Part shown: one piece after another, positions 44,466 through 52,577 of the stretch
Layout: every line of letters begins with the position of its first letter
Position numbering within the stretch: the stretch's first letter is position 1
Origin: CBDBCU01 sp965203435
GTDB lineage: Bacteria > Chloroflexota > Dehalococcoidia > Lucifugimonadales > UBA3495
NCBI GenBank assembly: GCA_965203435.1
Contig: CBDBCU010000005.1
Location: 186,001-250,000 of the forward strand
Reading direction: 5' to 3'
Length of the DNA: 64,000 bases
The notes under the pieces: generated by a model
Databases searched by the model: none
The model's input: only the letters and a program-made list of their open reading frames with translations
Told to the model about the DNA's origin: nothing
Position numbers and translations under genes: made by a program

Positions 44466-45640
44466 CCCGCCGCCGGTTGCCGCCGGGCCGCCGCGCCGGC
44501 CCTTAACCGGGGGATCAATTCCCGCCCATATTCCGCGGCATCCCCCAGCGGATCGAAGCCGCGGAGGATAAAGGTGGTGCAGCCTAAATCATAGTAGGCC
44601 AGCAGGGAATCGGCTACCTGGGCGGGCGTACCCACCAGGCAGGTAGTGCTGCCGGCCGCCCCGCTGGCGGCGGCTACCGGCAGCCACAGCCGTTCATCGT
44701 GCACATCCCCTTGGGCGGCGAAATCCAGCAGGCGGCGGGAGCCGACGGATTGCGGTCGGGCCGATTGACCGGGGGCAATTTTCCCGGCGGTAGCCGCCTG
44801 CACCCGGGCCAGGATTTCTCCGGCCCGCTGCCACGCCTTATCCTCCGTGGCGGCCAGGATGGGGCGGACCGACAGGCTGAACGCTAGATCCCGGCCCCAG
44901 GTCGCGGCCCGCCGCCTAAGGTCGGCAATGCGCTCTTTGATAGCGGCCCGGGGTTCGCCCCACAGGGCAAAAACATCGGCCCGCCGGCTGCCTACCGCGA
45001 GGGCAATGTCCGAGGCCCCGCCGAAAAACAGCGGCAGATGCGGCCGTTGCCAGCACGGCACTTGACTGACCGCCCCTTGCAATCGGTAAAACTCGCCGGC
45101 ATAGTCAAAAGGTTCCGGGCTACTCCAGACCCGGCGCAGAATGTCCATATATTCGTCGGTGCGGCGATAGCGGGCATCGTGGGATAGAAAATCGCCGTCC
45201 TGCCGCTGTTCGGCATCGCTGCCGCCGGAGATGATATGCAGGGCAATGCGGCCGCCGGTCAGCTGGTCTAAAGTGGCCGCCTTGCGCGCCGCCAGAGTGG
45301 GCGCGACAAAGCCGGGCCGATGGGCAATCAGATAGCCCAATCGCTCCGTATGGGCGGCGGCATAACCGGCTATCTCAAAGCCATCCGGAGTGGTAGAGGA
45401 ATAGCCGGTCAATACCAGGTCGAAGCCGCTGGCCGCGTGGATTTGGGCAAAGGACCGGATGTAGTCGGCGTCGATGCCGGCGGGAACGGCGGCTCCGGGA
45501 TTGATGCCGCCGCCAAAGACGCTGAGGGCGGCCCCGGCCGTAGCGGCCGCCTCCCGGGCCACGCCAATCATCCCGACAATGCGGACCGTTCCGGGGGCGC
45601 TGCCTATTCCGGGGGCGCTGCTTTCCGTCATTGCCAACAT
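44462..45640 (-). CDS. LLM-class flavin-dependent monooxygenase (alkanesulfonate monooxygenase-like)
   Basis: 392 residues. FMNH2-dependent TIM-barrel enzyme that would cleave C-S bonds of organosulfonates or sulfones with O2, needing a separate flavin reductase. Visible LLM features: FDLVLTGYSSTTPDGFEIAGYAAAHTERL, LIAHRPGFVAPTLAARKAATLDQLTGGRIALHIISGG (SsuD/SfnG signature), and LPLFFGGASDIALAVGSRRADVFALWGEP. No ssu transporter or reductase is nearby, so the substrate is open. ATG 45640 or the ATG three codons later; no strong ribosome site at either. Confidence 0.85.
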   Translation of the reverse strand: MLAMTESSAPGIGSAPGTVRIVGMIGVAREAAATAGAALSVFGGGINPGAAVPAGIDADYIRSFAQIHAASGFDLVLTGYSSTTPDGFEIAGYAAAHTERLGYLIAHRPGFVAPTLAARKAATLDQLTGGRIALHIISGGSDAEQRQDGDFLSHDARYRRTDEYMDILRRVWSSPEPFDYAGEFYRLQGAVSQVPCWQRPHLPLFFGGASDIALAVGSRRADVFALWGEPRAAIKERIADLRRRAATWGRDLAFSLSVRPILAATEDKAWQRAGEILARVQAATAGKIAPGQSARPQSVGSRRLLDFAAQGDVHDERLWLPVAAASGAAGSTTCLVGTPAQVADSLLAYYDLGCTTFILRGFDPLGDAAEYGRELIPRLRAGAAARRQPAAG

Positions 45641-45720
45641 CCGGGAAAAGATAAAGGGATAGGGCTATAAGGCCATAACCGGCGGTCGCCTTGCCGCCGC
45701 CCTTTCTACTGTCCTTTAAT

Positions 45721-45839
45721 TAACATGGATAGACCGGATAGACCGGATTCTATATCTGCTGGGAACGGTTATTGACGGCCAGTACCGTACCAATAAGATA
45801 CAATAATCCTGTTTATCCTGTCTATCCATGTTTGAATCC
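45721..45839. repeat. Repeat A, full element
   Basis: Arms TAACATGGATAGACCGG and CTGTCTATCCATGTTTGAATC around GGAACGG / CCGTACC. Confidence 0.75.
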
Positions 45840-45914
45840 GGCTCCCCTTGGGGCGGAAGGACGGTGCTTTTAGTCCCTTGCCTGGGGCGGCCGCTTGCCA
45901 CCACCCGCCATAAC

Positions 45915-45930
45915 TGCTAATATATCCCGG
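45915..45930 (+). promoter_or_regulatory. Leaderless promoter of higBA
   Basis: Extended -10 TGCTAATAT (45915-45923) and GTG start at 45930, 6 bases later; no ribosome site. Confidence 0.6.
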
Positions 45931-46226
45931 TGATTGCGGATTTTGCCGACCAGGGAACGGAGGATATTTTCAACCGGGTCAACAGCCCGGCGGCCCGGCG
46001 TACCTGCCCGCAGCAGATTCATTCCATTGCGGCGCAAAAGCTGGATTCCCTGGATTGGGCTGAGGAACTGCATCAGCTGGCGCTGCCGCCGGGCAATCGG
46101 TTAGAAGCTCTGCGCGGCGACCGGCGCGGTCAGCACAGCATCCGCATTAACGACCAGTATAGGATTTGCTTTGTCTGGCAGCGCGGGCAGCCGGCGGCCG
46201 TGGCCATCACCGACTATCACCGCTGA
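45930..46226 (+). CDS. higB: RelE/HigB-family toxin
   Basis: 98 residues, the usual size of HigB mRNA interferases that cut ribosome-bound mRNA. IADFADQGTEDIFN is the family start, then AAQKLDSLDWAEELHQLALPPGNRLEAL and the core GQHSIRINDQYRICFVW with the conserved Arg/Tyr residues, ending AVAITDYHR. Order toxin then antitoxin is that of HigBA. The start is GTG, fitted to the leaderless -10. Confidence 0.9.
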   Translation: MIADFADQGTEDIFNRVNSPAARRTCPQQIHSIAAQKLDSLDWAEELHQLALPPGNRLEALRGDRRGQHSIRINDQYRICFVWQRGQPAAVAITDYHR

Positions 46227-46256
46227 CCGTAGCCAACCCGCGCTAAGAGGATAACT

Positions 46257-46619
46257 ATGCCGCGTATTCCGACCCACGGCCCGCCGACCCATCCCGGCGT
46301 AATGCTGCAAGAGGAGTTCCTGAAGCCCTTGGGCCTCAGCCGGAAAGCCTTTGCGGCTGCCGTTGGCCTCCCTTACGGACAGGTCAACAAAATCGTCAAG
46401 GGTCAGGGGCGGGTTACGGCCGCCATTGCTTGCCGCTTGGCCCAGTATATCGGCGGCACTCCCGGTTTCTGGCTGAACGGCCAAATGGCGTGGGATTTGT
46501 ACCACGCCCTGCGGTCAGAGGCAGCGGCCCTGGAACAGATTCAGCCGCTGGAATGGGAAAGTCTTCCTGAGCCGGAGGGTGTAGCCGCTACGGCTGAGGA
46601 AGTTGCGGCTGCGGGCTGA
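46257..46619 (+). CDS. higA: HigA-family antitoxin (XRE-type DNA-binding)
   Basis: 120 residues. HPGVMLQEEFLKPLGLSRKAFAAAVGLPYGQVNKIVKGQGRVTAAIACRLAQYIGGTPGFWLNGQMAWDLYHA, in pieces, is the HigA helix-turn-helix with the typical W-x-x-Q-x-x-[YW]D segment. It neutralises HigB and should repress the operon. The C-terminal 25 residues are acidic and Ala-rich. Ribosome site AGAGGAT; 30-base gap after higB. Ends 37 bases before a terminator shared with the convergent variable gene 3. Confidence 0.9.
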   Translation: MPRIPTHGPPTHPGVMLQEEFLKPLGLSRKAFAAAVGLPYGQVNKIVKGQGRVTAAIACRLAQYIGGTPGFWLNGQMAWDLYHALRSEAAALEQIQPLEWESLPEPEGVAATAEEVAAAG

Positions 46620-46655
46620 ACTCCGGTGGGCGGAGACCGCCGCAACCGCCCCCAC

Positions 46656-46694
46656 AAAAAAGCCGCCATCCCCCGTTACCCGGGGAATGGCGGC
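46656..46694. terminator. Terminator between higA and variable secreted gene 3
   Basis: Minus-strand stem GCCGCCATTCCCC / GGGGGATGGCGGC followed by TTTTTT. On the plus strand the stem is weakly followed by AAAGGGTTT. Confidence 0.8.
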
Positions 46695-46733
46695 AAAGGG
46701 TTTCCTAGAGGGCAACCGCCCCGTTACATCCCC

Positions 46734-47663
46734 CTACTTCCGGGTGCGGCGGATGGTTTTCTTGCAGGTGGCCGTCCAAGTCCGGCTTTGCCGGGCGCGG
46801 TGCTGATTATTGCTCCCAGCATCAGGGTGGTTGTCGAAAAACCAGCCCAAATGCTCCCCGGTAAAATCCAGATGATTTTGGTCGGTGTTGCCGACTTCCC
46901 GGTTGTGGCCGCGGCCGATAGCCACATTGGAGACCGACTGCCCGCCGTGCTGGGCGCGGCACACGGCACGGGCTTGGGTTTCCGCCAGCTCCAGCCATTG
47001 CTCATTGTTGGGGCTCGCGGTGCCACTGAGGTTGCCCGACAAAGCCTGCGTTTCCCAGTTGATCCGCCAACCACTATTTGTTTCGTCACCGCCGCGGACG
47101 TACTGGTTCATGGCCCGACGTCGCGACGTGCCCGCTTGGCCGTGGAGGCCGCCGATAAAGCCACCCCAACCGGAGCAGGCCAAGGTGCCGGGCGTCCGGC
47201 CATCCTCCGGATCCGGGCAATTGCCCTCGGAGGCGATGTCCCACCGCTTGACCCGCTTGGTGCGCCGCCGCTCCTCTCTCGGAAACTCAAAGATGCGGTC
47301 GATGCTGACCCCGGTAACGCCGGATTCTCCGTCGGTCAGATAACCCTCTTGGGCGGCGATGAAACCCCGGAACTGGCCGCGTTCCCCGAAATAGACGGTG
47401 TCATCCCGCTCGTTGCGGTCGCGGCCGGCTTCCCAAGTTTCGGCCTTGGTAAAGGTGTCGGACTGGTCGACGCCGCAGTAGAGGGTCTTGCCCCGGTTTT
47501 CGGCCAGGGATTCCAGGATGGCGGTGGTGCGGTCGTCATGGCTAAAGGCTTGCCAGTCGGTGCAGTCCCAGGGGATGGAGCGCGCTTGGATAGTGGTCAG
47601 GCCATAGCCGGCGGCGGCCAGGATCAGGAAAAGGGCGATACTTCCCATAAGGAACTTGGGCAT
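46734..47663 (-). CDS. Secreted variable-region protein, copy 3
   Basis: 309 residues from ATG 47663. Signal region MPKFLMGSIALFLILAAAGYG. Constant domain as in the other copies (TDWQAFSHDDRTTAILE). Variable region from 141: WDIASEGNCPDPEDGRTPG, TSRRRAMNQYVRGGDETNSG, WLELAETQARAVCRAQHGG, SNVAIGRGHNREVG, HLGWFFDNHPDAGSN. Tail RQSRTWTATCKKTIRRTRK. The promoter and hairpin are almost identical to copy 4, although the encoded variable regions are unrelated in sequence. Confidence 0.85.
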   Translation of the reverse strand: MPKFLMGSIALFLILAAAGYGLTTIQARSIPWDCTDWQAFSHDDRTTAILESLAENRGKTLYCGVDQSDTFTKAETWEAGRDRNERDDTVYFGERGQFRGFIAAQEGYLTDGESGVTGVSIDRIFEFPREERRRTKRVKRWDIASEGNCPDPEDGRTPGTLACSGWGGFIGGLHGQAGTSRRRAMNQYVRGGDETNSGWRINWETQALSGNLSGTASPNNEQWLELAETQARAVCRAQHGGQSVSNVAIGRGHNREVGNTDQNHLDFTGEHLGWFFDNHPDAGSNNQHRARQSRTWTATCKKTIRRTRK

Positions 47664-47695
47664 AAGGGAACCTCCCAAGAGGCCCCAGAAACAGA

Positions 47696-47733
47696 GTCCG
47701 GGGCTGAATCGCCTCGGCGATTCAGCCCCGGAC
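47696..47733 (-). promoter_or_regulatory. 5'-UTR hairpin of variable secreted gene 3
   Basis: Perfect 18-bp stem GTCCGGGGCTGAATCGCC with a 2-base centre; same arms as copy 4. Confidence 0.8.
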
Positions 47734-47745
47734 TTATGTGCATTT

Positions 47746-47774
47746 ATTCTAGCACTAGGTTTGGGGGATTGCAA
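47746..47774 (-). promoter_or_regulatory. Promoter of variable secreted gene 3
   Basis: -35 TTGCAA (47769-47774), 17-base spacer, -10 TAGAAT (47746-47751). Confidence 0.75.
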
Positions 47775-47810
47775 GGGGTTGGGGGAGCGATTTCGAAAAA
47801 TTAAATTTTT

Positions 47811-47843
47811 CCATCCTTCAACAAGTTCAGGATGAGCGGATGG
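47811..47843. repeat. Repeat C
   Basis: CATCCTTCAACAAGTTCAGGATGAGCGGATG. Confidence 0.7.
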
Positions 47844-47887
47844 GGGATGACGGCGGGCCCTGCCGACCGTCATCCCCGGCGGCCCCG

Positions 47888-47988
47888 ACCGTCATTCCCG
47901 CGTAAGCGGGAATCCCGAACCGTACTGCATTAGGATGGTATTGTCGACAGGCGACCGTGGGGATTCCCGCTTACGCGGGAATGACGGT
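47888..47988. repeat. Repeat B, paired palindrome
   Basis: Its inner segment (GAACCGTACTGCATTAGGATGG...) is the reverse complement of the repeat B at 60078-60179 next to variable gene 4. Confidence 0.8.
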
Positions 47989-47996
47989 CGAGAGCA

Positions 47997-48032
47997 AGAA
48001 TCCTGTCCATCCTGTCTATCCATGTTTGAATC
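47997..48032. repeat. Repeat A, half element
   Basis: Right arm only: ATCCTGTCCATCCTGTCTATCCATGTTTGAATCC, read in pieces. Confidence 0.7.
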
Positions 48033-48156
48033 CGTATTCCCCTCCAACCTTTACCCCGGCCCACAAATCCGGTATTATTAGCGCCGGCGTAATAACCGCA
48101 TATCCGGCGGATATGCCGCCGCCCGACAAAACCCGCCTTTGCGGAGGAACTGACTA

Positions 48157-49812
48157 ATGAAACCGCATCTGTCCCGCCTCGGCTTGGGGGCTTTGGCCGG
48201 CGCTCTGCTGACCGCCCCGCTGATTGGCCTGATGTATCTGGCCGACAAGCTGCTGGATTTGCCCTTTGTCCCCTTTGCTTTCTTTGACTGGCTGGCGCGC
48301 ATCCTGCCCGGCCCGCTGGTGACTTTCGGCATTGACCTGATGATTGACGGCCTGCGCCTGGCCGGATTCAGCGTGGCCGCCGCCGCCAAAACCGGGGAAC
48401 AGCTGGGGGCCATCCTGCTGTTCTGGGTTATCGGCATCGCGGCCGCCGCCCTGTTTTTCGCTATCCGGCAAAAACGGGACAGTGCCCGCCCGGCCCTCGA
48501 GCGAAACAACCCCTTGGCCCATCCTATCCCCGGCCTGATTATCGGCCTAATCTGGGGCCTGCCGCTGACCCTGGTCAGCTTGCCGATGGGCCAATCCACG
48601 ATGAATCCCATCGTAACCGCCATCGTACTAATGGCCCTGTTCCTGCTGTGGGGATTGACCCTCAGCTGGACTTGCCGCCGTACCGCCGGCCCGGCCGCCG
48701 ACCGGGCCGCCGCCGCCGGCGCGGAGGATACCGCCAGCGTCCTCAATCGCCGCCAGTTTCTGGTGCGCCTGGGCGCGACCACCGCCACCATCACCGTGGC
48801 CGGGGCCGGCCTGGGGATGGTATTGAATCAAGAGGAACGCGCCCGCTTTGACCAGGCGGTAGATACCACGATGCCGCCAATGCCGCGCCGCCCTTTGCCC
48901 AATGACGGCGATCCGGTTATGCCGGCTCCCGGCACCCGCCCGGAATATACCCCGGTCGAAGACCACTATCAGGTTTTCCTCCGCACCGAACCCACCTTTA
49001 TTGACATCGGCAACTGGGTTTTGCCCATCACCGGCCTGGTCGCCAATCCCATGGAAATGACCATTGACCAGCTGCGCGCCTATCCGGCCCGGGATCAGTA
49101 TGTAACCCTGTCCTGCATCTCCGGGCGCATTGCCACCACCCTGATTAGCACCACCTGGTGGACGGGGGTCAGCCTGCAAACCCTGCTGGCCGATTGGCAG
49201 CCGCTGCCCCAGGCCCGCTATCTGCTGATTAAATCCGCCGACGGTTTCTTTGAGACCGTCGACCTCGCCCTGATTAACTCCGATGAGCGGATTATGCTGT
49301 GCTATGCTTGGGACGGCGAGCCGCTGCCCTTTGACCACGGCTTTCCCCTGCGGATTTGGCTGCCCGACCGCTACGGGATGAAACAGCCGAAGTGGATTAT
49401 TTCCATTGAGGTGACCGACGAATATCGGGAGGGCTATTGGGTGGAGCGCGGCTGGGATGAAGTGGCCCAGGTGCAGACTACTTCGGTGATTGACACCGTG
49501 GCGGTGCGGAATGTCGTTGACCGGGACGGGCAGCGGTTGGTGCCGGTGGGCGGGATTGCCTTTGCCGGAGCCCGCGGCATTTCCCGGGTGCAGGTGCGGG
49601 TGGACGGCGGCCCCTGGCAGGATGCCCAACTGCGGACGCCGCTGTCGGAAACCACTTGGGTCATCTGGCGCTACGATTGGCCCTTTGCCGCCGGCGACCA
49701 CGCTTTTGAGGTGCGCTGCGCCGAGTTGGATGGTACGCCGCAAATTGAGGAACAGCGCGGCAACCGCCCCAGCGGCGCCACCGGCATCCACCGCCGGGAG
49801 GCGGCTTTGTAG
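48157..49812 (+). CDS. Membrane-anchored molybdopterin-dependent oxidoreductase (sulfite oxidase-like)
   Basis: 551 residues. Residues 1-185 hold 4-5 TM helices (LGALAGALLTAPLIGLMYLA, LGAILLFWVIGIAAAALFFAI, IPGLIIGLIWGLPLTLV, IVTAIVLMALFLLWGLTLSW). A twin-arginine-like NRRQFLVRLGATTATITVAGAGLG follows at about 195-220, then a sulfite-oxidase fold: molybdopterin Cys in YVTLSCISGRIATTLISTTWWTGVSL near 325, KSADGFFETVDLAL, HGFPLRIWLPDRYGMKQPKWI. A dimerisation domain closes it (RGISRVQVRVDGGPWQDAQL). The catalytic domain should lie outside the membrane. Electron acceptor and substrate unknown. GGAGG precedes ATG 48157. Confidence 0.9.
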   Translation: MKPHLSRLGLGALAGALLTAPLIGLMYLADKLLDLPFVPFAFFDWLARILPGPLVTFGIDLMIDGLRLAGFSVAAAAKTGEQLGAILLFWVIGIAAAALFFAIRQKRDSARPALERNNPLAHPIPGLIIGLIWGLPLTLVSLPMGQSTMNPIVTAIVLMALFLLWGLTLSWTCRRTAGPAADRAAAAGAEDTASVLNRRQFLVRLGATTATITVAGAGLGMVLNQEERARFDQAVDTTMPPMPRRPLPNDGDPVMPAPGTRPEYTPVEDHYQVFLRTEPTFIDIGNWVLPITGLVANPMEMTIDQLRAYPARDQYVTLSCISGRIATTLISTTWWTGVSLQTLLADWQPLPQARYLLIKSADGFFETVDLALINSDERIMLCYAWDGEPLPFDHGFPLRIWLPDRYGMKQPKWIISIEVTDEYREGYWVERGWDEVAQVQTTSVIDTVAVRNVVDRDGQRLVPVGGIAFAGARGISRVQVRVDGGPWQDAQLRTPLSETTWVIWRYDWPFAAGDHAFEVRCAELDGTPQIEEQRGNRPSGATGIHRREAAL

Positions 49813-49859
49813 CCGCAACCCATTAACGGCCGCCCCCCAATCCGCCCACCCGGCCATTC

Positions 49860-49895
49860 AATCCGCTCATCCTGAACTTGTTGAAGGATGGGCGG
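49860..49895. repeat. Repeat C
   Basis: TCCGCTCATCCTGAACTTGTTGAAGGATGGGCGGA, read in pieces. Confidence 0.7.
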
Positions 49896-49934
49896 AATGG
49901 GGGCGGCCAAGCCAAACCAAGGAGCAGTTGAAAG

Positions 49935-50387
49935 ATGCAATACACCTATCCCTGCGACTTTGCCCCGGACACGGCGGAGGGGGATGGTTTCGTGGTTACT
50001 TTCCCCGACTTGGGCCACGGAGCTACCGGGGCCGCCACTTTCAAGGAATCCATCATCCTGGCCGAGGACGCCCTGGTCGTAACCTTGGGCATCTATATGC
50101 ACTGCGACGAGGAACTGCCTACCCCCAGCCCCTGGGTCGAGGGCCAGGAACTAATCGGCGTCCAACCCCTGATTGCCGCCCAACTGGATCTTTACAACGC
50201 CATGCGGCGGCAAAACCTCAGCCGGGCCGACTTGGCAAAGCGGCTGGGCCTCACTCAAGCCGCCGTCAAAAAGCTGCTAACCCTGAACTACCGCACCCCG
50301 ATAACCCAAGTCCGCCGCGCCCTGGCCGCCCTAAGCCAAGAGGCAGCGGGGGATGTAGCGGAGCCGACGGCGGAAAGGGCGGCGTAA
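49935..50387 (+). CDS. HicB-family antitoxin without a HicA partner
   Basis: 150 residues. N-terminal HicB half (YTYPCDF, EGDGFVVTFPDLGHGATGA, EALVVTLGIYM-type segment) adopts an RNase H-like fold, followed by an XRE-type helix-turn-helix (RQNLSRADLAKRLGLTQAAVKKLL) and an Ala-rich tail. From about residue 60 on, the DNA is almost identical to the hicB at 50746, so one copy has recently been duplicated or converted. No HicA toxin precedes it. GGAG lies 10 bases before ATG 49935. It may still bind the same operator and cross-regulate the complete pair downstream. Confidence 0.85.
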   Translation: MQYTYPCDFAPDTAEGDGFVVTFPDLGHGATGAATFKESIILAEDALVVTLGIYMHCDEELPTPSPWVEGQELIGVQPLIAAQLDLYNAMRRQNLSRADLAKRLGLTQAAVKKLLTLNYRTPITQVRRALAALSQEAAGDVAEPTAERAA

Positions 50388-50394
50388 AATCCCC

Positions 50395-50455
50395 CATCCG
50401 CCCATCCTGAATCCGTTGCCGGGCATCCTTCAACAAGTTCAGGATGAGCGGAATG
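50395..50455. repeat. Repeat C, imperfect pair
   Basis: CCGCCCATCCTGAATCCGTTG then CATCCTTCAACAAGTTCAGGATGAGCGGAATG. Confidence 0.7.
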
Positions 50456-50502
50456 GGGGCGATAGTCGCAGGATGGACAGAAAGGGGGCCGGCCAATCCC
50501 CT

Positions 50503-50538
50503 TTGACATCCCGCCGGCCGGCCGCTAAAATGCCCCTA
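50503..50538 (+). promoter_or_regulatory. Leaderless promoter of hicAB
   Basis: Consensus -35 TTGACA (50503-50508), 17-base spacer, -10 TAAAAT (50526-50531), ATG 50538 after 6 bases. The spacer contains the palindrome GCCGGCCGGC, a candidate HicB operator. Confidence 0.75.
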
Positions 50539-50744
50539 TGAACCGCAACGAATTCCTGCGCCGCGCCCGCCGCTACGCCCGCAATAACGGATTGGAATAC
50601 CGCTTTGACCAGAAACGCGGCAAAGGCAGCCACGGGACTCTTTATCTGGGCCAATTCCTGACGCGGGTCCAGCACGGGGAAATTCCGCCCCGAACCCTGC
50701 TGGCAATGCTGCGGCAATTGGGCATCCATCGGAGGGATTTCTAA
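50538..50744 (+). CDS. hicA: HicA-family mRNA interferase toxin
   Basis: 68 residues, a double-stranded-RNA-binding-like fold that cuts mRNA. NRNEFLRRARRYARNNG is the first helix, and GKGSHGTLYLGQFLTRV carries the catalytic His and the beta-strands. The end IPPRTLLAMLRQLGIHRRDF is typical. One base separates its stop from hicB. Predicted to be translated from a leaderless mRNA. Confidence 0.9.
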   Translation: MNRNEFLRRARRYARNNGLEYRFDQKRGKGSHGTLYLGQFLTRVQHGEIPPRTLLAMLRQLGIHRRDF

Positions 50745-50745
50745 T

Positions 50746-51204
50746 ATGCGCTACACCTATCCCTGCGCCATTCAGGGCAATGCGGACGACGGGGACGGTT
50801 TCGCCGTTACTTTCCCCGACCTGCGCGGAGCCGTTACCGGCGGCTTTACTTTCAAGGAATCCATCATTCTGGCCGAGGATTGTCTAGTGGTATCCCTGGC
50901 CGAATATATGGACAACGACGAGGAACTGCCTACCCCCAGCCCTTGGGTCGAGGGCCAGGAACTAATCGGCGTCCAACCCCTGATTGCCGCCCAACTGGAT
51001 CTCTACGCCGCAATGCGGCAACAAAACCTCAGCCGGGCCGCCTTGGCAAAGCGGCTGGGTGTAAGTCAAGCCGCCGTCAAAAGGCTGCTGACCTTGAACT
51101 ACCGCACCCCTATAACCCAAGTCCGCCGCGCCCTGGCCGCCCTAAGCCAAGAAACGGCGGCGGCGGATGTGGCGGAAAGGGCGGCAAAGGAAAGGGCGGC
51201 GTGA
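50746..51204 (+). CDS. hicB: HicB-family antitoxin
   Basis: 152 residues. RYTYPCAIQ, GFAVTFPDLRGAVTGGFT and ILAEDCLVVSLAEYM form the HicB domain; the helix-turn-helix is NLSRAALAKRLGVSQAAVKRLL. It neutralises HicA and likely represses the hicAB promoter. The second half is nearly identical to the orphan HicB upstream (WVEGQELIGVQPLIAAQLDLY in both). Confidence 0.9.
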   Translation: MRYTYPCAIQGNADDGDGFAVTFPDLRGAVTGGFTFKESIILAEDCLVVSLAEYMDNDEELPTPSPWVEGQELIGVQPLIAAQLDLYAAMRQQNLSRAALAKRLGVSQAAVKRLLTLNYRTPITQVRRALAALSQETAAADVAERAAKERAA

Positions 51205-51216
51205 TTGCAATTAACC

Positions 51217-51252
51217 TTGACCAGCCCTGAATCAGGGTGTAATATATGCCTA
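51217..51252 (+). promoter_or_regulatory. Leaderless promoter with built-in operator for the PIN/antitoxin pair
   Basis: -35 TTGACC (51217-51222), 17-base spacer holding the palindrome CCCTGAATCAGGG, -10 TAATAT (51240-51245). The ATG at 51246 touches the -10, so the ATG at 51252 is the likely start. Confidence 0.7.
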
Positions 51253-51764
51253 TGGCTGTTATCTTTGACGCCAACGCCCTTATAAATCTGCACCAAGCCG
51301 GCTTGCTGGCGGCGGTGCATAGCCATCAGGATTGCCTAATCACCGCCGAGGTGTACGACGAAGTAGTGGGACGGGGGCAACGGGCCGGACATCGGGACGC
51401 TTATGAAATAGCCGATATTATTGGCTTGAGCGCCGATTTCCCTACCGAAATTCTGCCCGGGTTGAACCATTTTGGAATTGGCGAAGCGTCAGTCCTGAGC
51501 CGATATGTCGCCAGGCAAAGCGGCGCGGGTTCGGAGGCCGATGTTATAGTCAGCGACGACCGTCAATTTCTGAACTACTTGCGCCGTAAGATGGAGCAGG
51601 AGGGCGTAGAAATCCGGTATCTGACCACGGCCGGCTTTATAGCCTGGTTAGCTATAGAGGGCGTCTTAGCTAAGCCCTTGGCCTTGGAATCCCTCGAAAG
51701 CATCCGGGCCAGAATCCGCGAAAGCGATTATCAGGCAGCCCGTCAGATTTTGGAGGGGGTATGA
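51252..51764 (+). CDS. PIN-domain protein (probable toxin nuclease)
   Basis: 170 residues from ATG 51252. PIN-type metal-dependent RNase fold: AVIFDANALINLHQAG has the first acidic site (D-x-N), TAEVYDEVV the second, FGIGEASVLSRYVARQ the third (GExS), and ADVIVSDDRQFLNYL the fourth (D-D). It overlaps the next gene by 4 bases (ATGA). Together they make a toxin-first toxin/antitoxin pair behind a promoter with an internal palindrome. Confidence 0.8.
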   Translation: MAVIFDANALINLHQAGLLAAVHSHQDCLITAEVYDEVVGRGQRAGHRDAYEIADIIGLSADFPTEILPGLNHFGIGEASVLSRYVARQSGAGSEADVIVSDDRQFLNYLRRKMEQEGVEIRYLTTAGFIAWLAIEGVLAKPLALESLESIRARIRESDYQAARQILEGV

Positions 51765-52102
51765 CTACAAAACCAACCCCAGGGGTAGCCGGCCTCCTGC
51801 CGGATATTTCCCCCGGCCTGCTGCAAGCCGCCGACCTTTGCGGCGATTTGCAGCGCGCCGACCGCGCCGCCATCCTGTTGGAATGGCTGCGCCAAGGGGC
51901 CGAGCGGGAACTGCTGCAACTAGTCAGCGCCGGAGAGTTGAGCGCCGGGAAAATGGTCGAACTCCTGGGCATTACCTACTACGATGTCCCGGCTCTGGCC
52001 GCAAAGTACGGACTGGAAATCGGCGCTACCGGCGAACAGTCCCGCTACGCCCTGGAGCAGTTCGCCAAAACCCCCAATTCCGGCATCCGTTTCCTTGATT
52101 AA
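51761..52102 (+). CDS. Probable antitoxin of the PIN protein (UPF0175-like)
   Basis: 113 residues. RAAILLEWLRQGAERELLQLVSAGELSAGKMVELLGITYYDVPALAAKYGLEIG, in pieces, resembles the small UPF0175 helix-turn-helix antitoxins (E-x-A-A-L-L-G-I-x-x-x-x-x-x-x-L-L). The N-terminal 30 residues are Pro-rich. Coupled to the PIN gene by a 4-base overlap; likely binds the palindrome in the shared promoter. Confidence 0.7.
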   Translation: MTTKPTPGVAGLLPDISPGLLQAADLCGDLQRADRAAILLEWLRQGAERELLQLVSAGELSAGKMVELLGITYYDVPALAAKYGLEIGATGEQSRYALEQFAKTPNSGIRFLD

Positions 52103-52136
52103 CCGCCGCCCATCGGACAAGGGAGGTTAGCCCCCA

Positions 52137-52553
52137 ATGGCCCAGAAACCCTACATCGACTTTAACCAGGCCCAGGCCGCGATGCAGGCCGTCATCGCCG
52201 AAGTAACCAAGCCCGGCGGCCTGCCGGTCGCCATTGCCATCGTGGACGATGCCGGCAATATGGTCGCCTACGCCCAGATGGACAATGTGCGCCTTTACGC
52301 CCGCCGCCACGCTTTCCGCAAAGCCTACACCGCCGCCGTTATGGGCATGGACACCGGCCCCCACGGCGAGCAGCTCAAGGAACGCGGCCGCACCGTCAGC
52401 GACTACGGCGACCCCAACCTGACCCCGGGCATCGGCGGCGTAGTCGTCCGCTCTCCGGAGGGCGTCATTATGGGCGGCATCGGCGTCGGCGGCTGGCTGG
52501 CCCGGGACGAGGAACTGGCCCAAATCGGCCTGAACGCTATGGAAGTGGGCTAA
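52137..52553 (+). CDS. GlcG/HbpS family protein
   Basis: 138 residues, one GlcG/HbpS domain. FNQAQAAMQAVIAEVTKPGGLPVAIAIVDDAGNMVAYAQMDN is the family start; ARRHAFRKAYTAAVMGMDT and GGVVVRSPEGVIMGGIGVGGWLARDEELAQIGL complete it. Family members bind haem or cobalamin or form structural subunits. No signal peptide, so cytosolic. GGGAGG precedes ATG 52137. No glycolate genes are near. Confidence 0.85.
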   Translation: MAQKPYIDFNQAQAAMQAVIAEVTKPGGLPVAIAIVDDAGNMVAYAQMDNVRLYARRHAFRKAYTAAVMGMDTGPHGEQLKERGRTVSDYGDPNLTPGIGGVVVRSPEGVIMGGIGVGGWLARDEELAQIGLNAMEVG

Positions 52554-52577
52554 CCGGCGGCCGGCTGCTCCGGCCGC

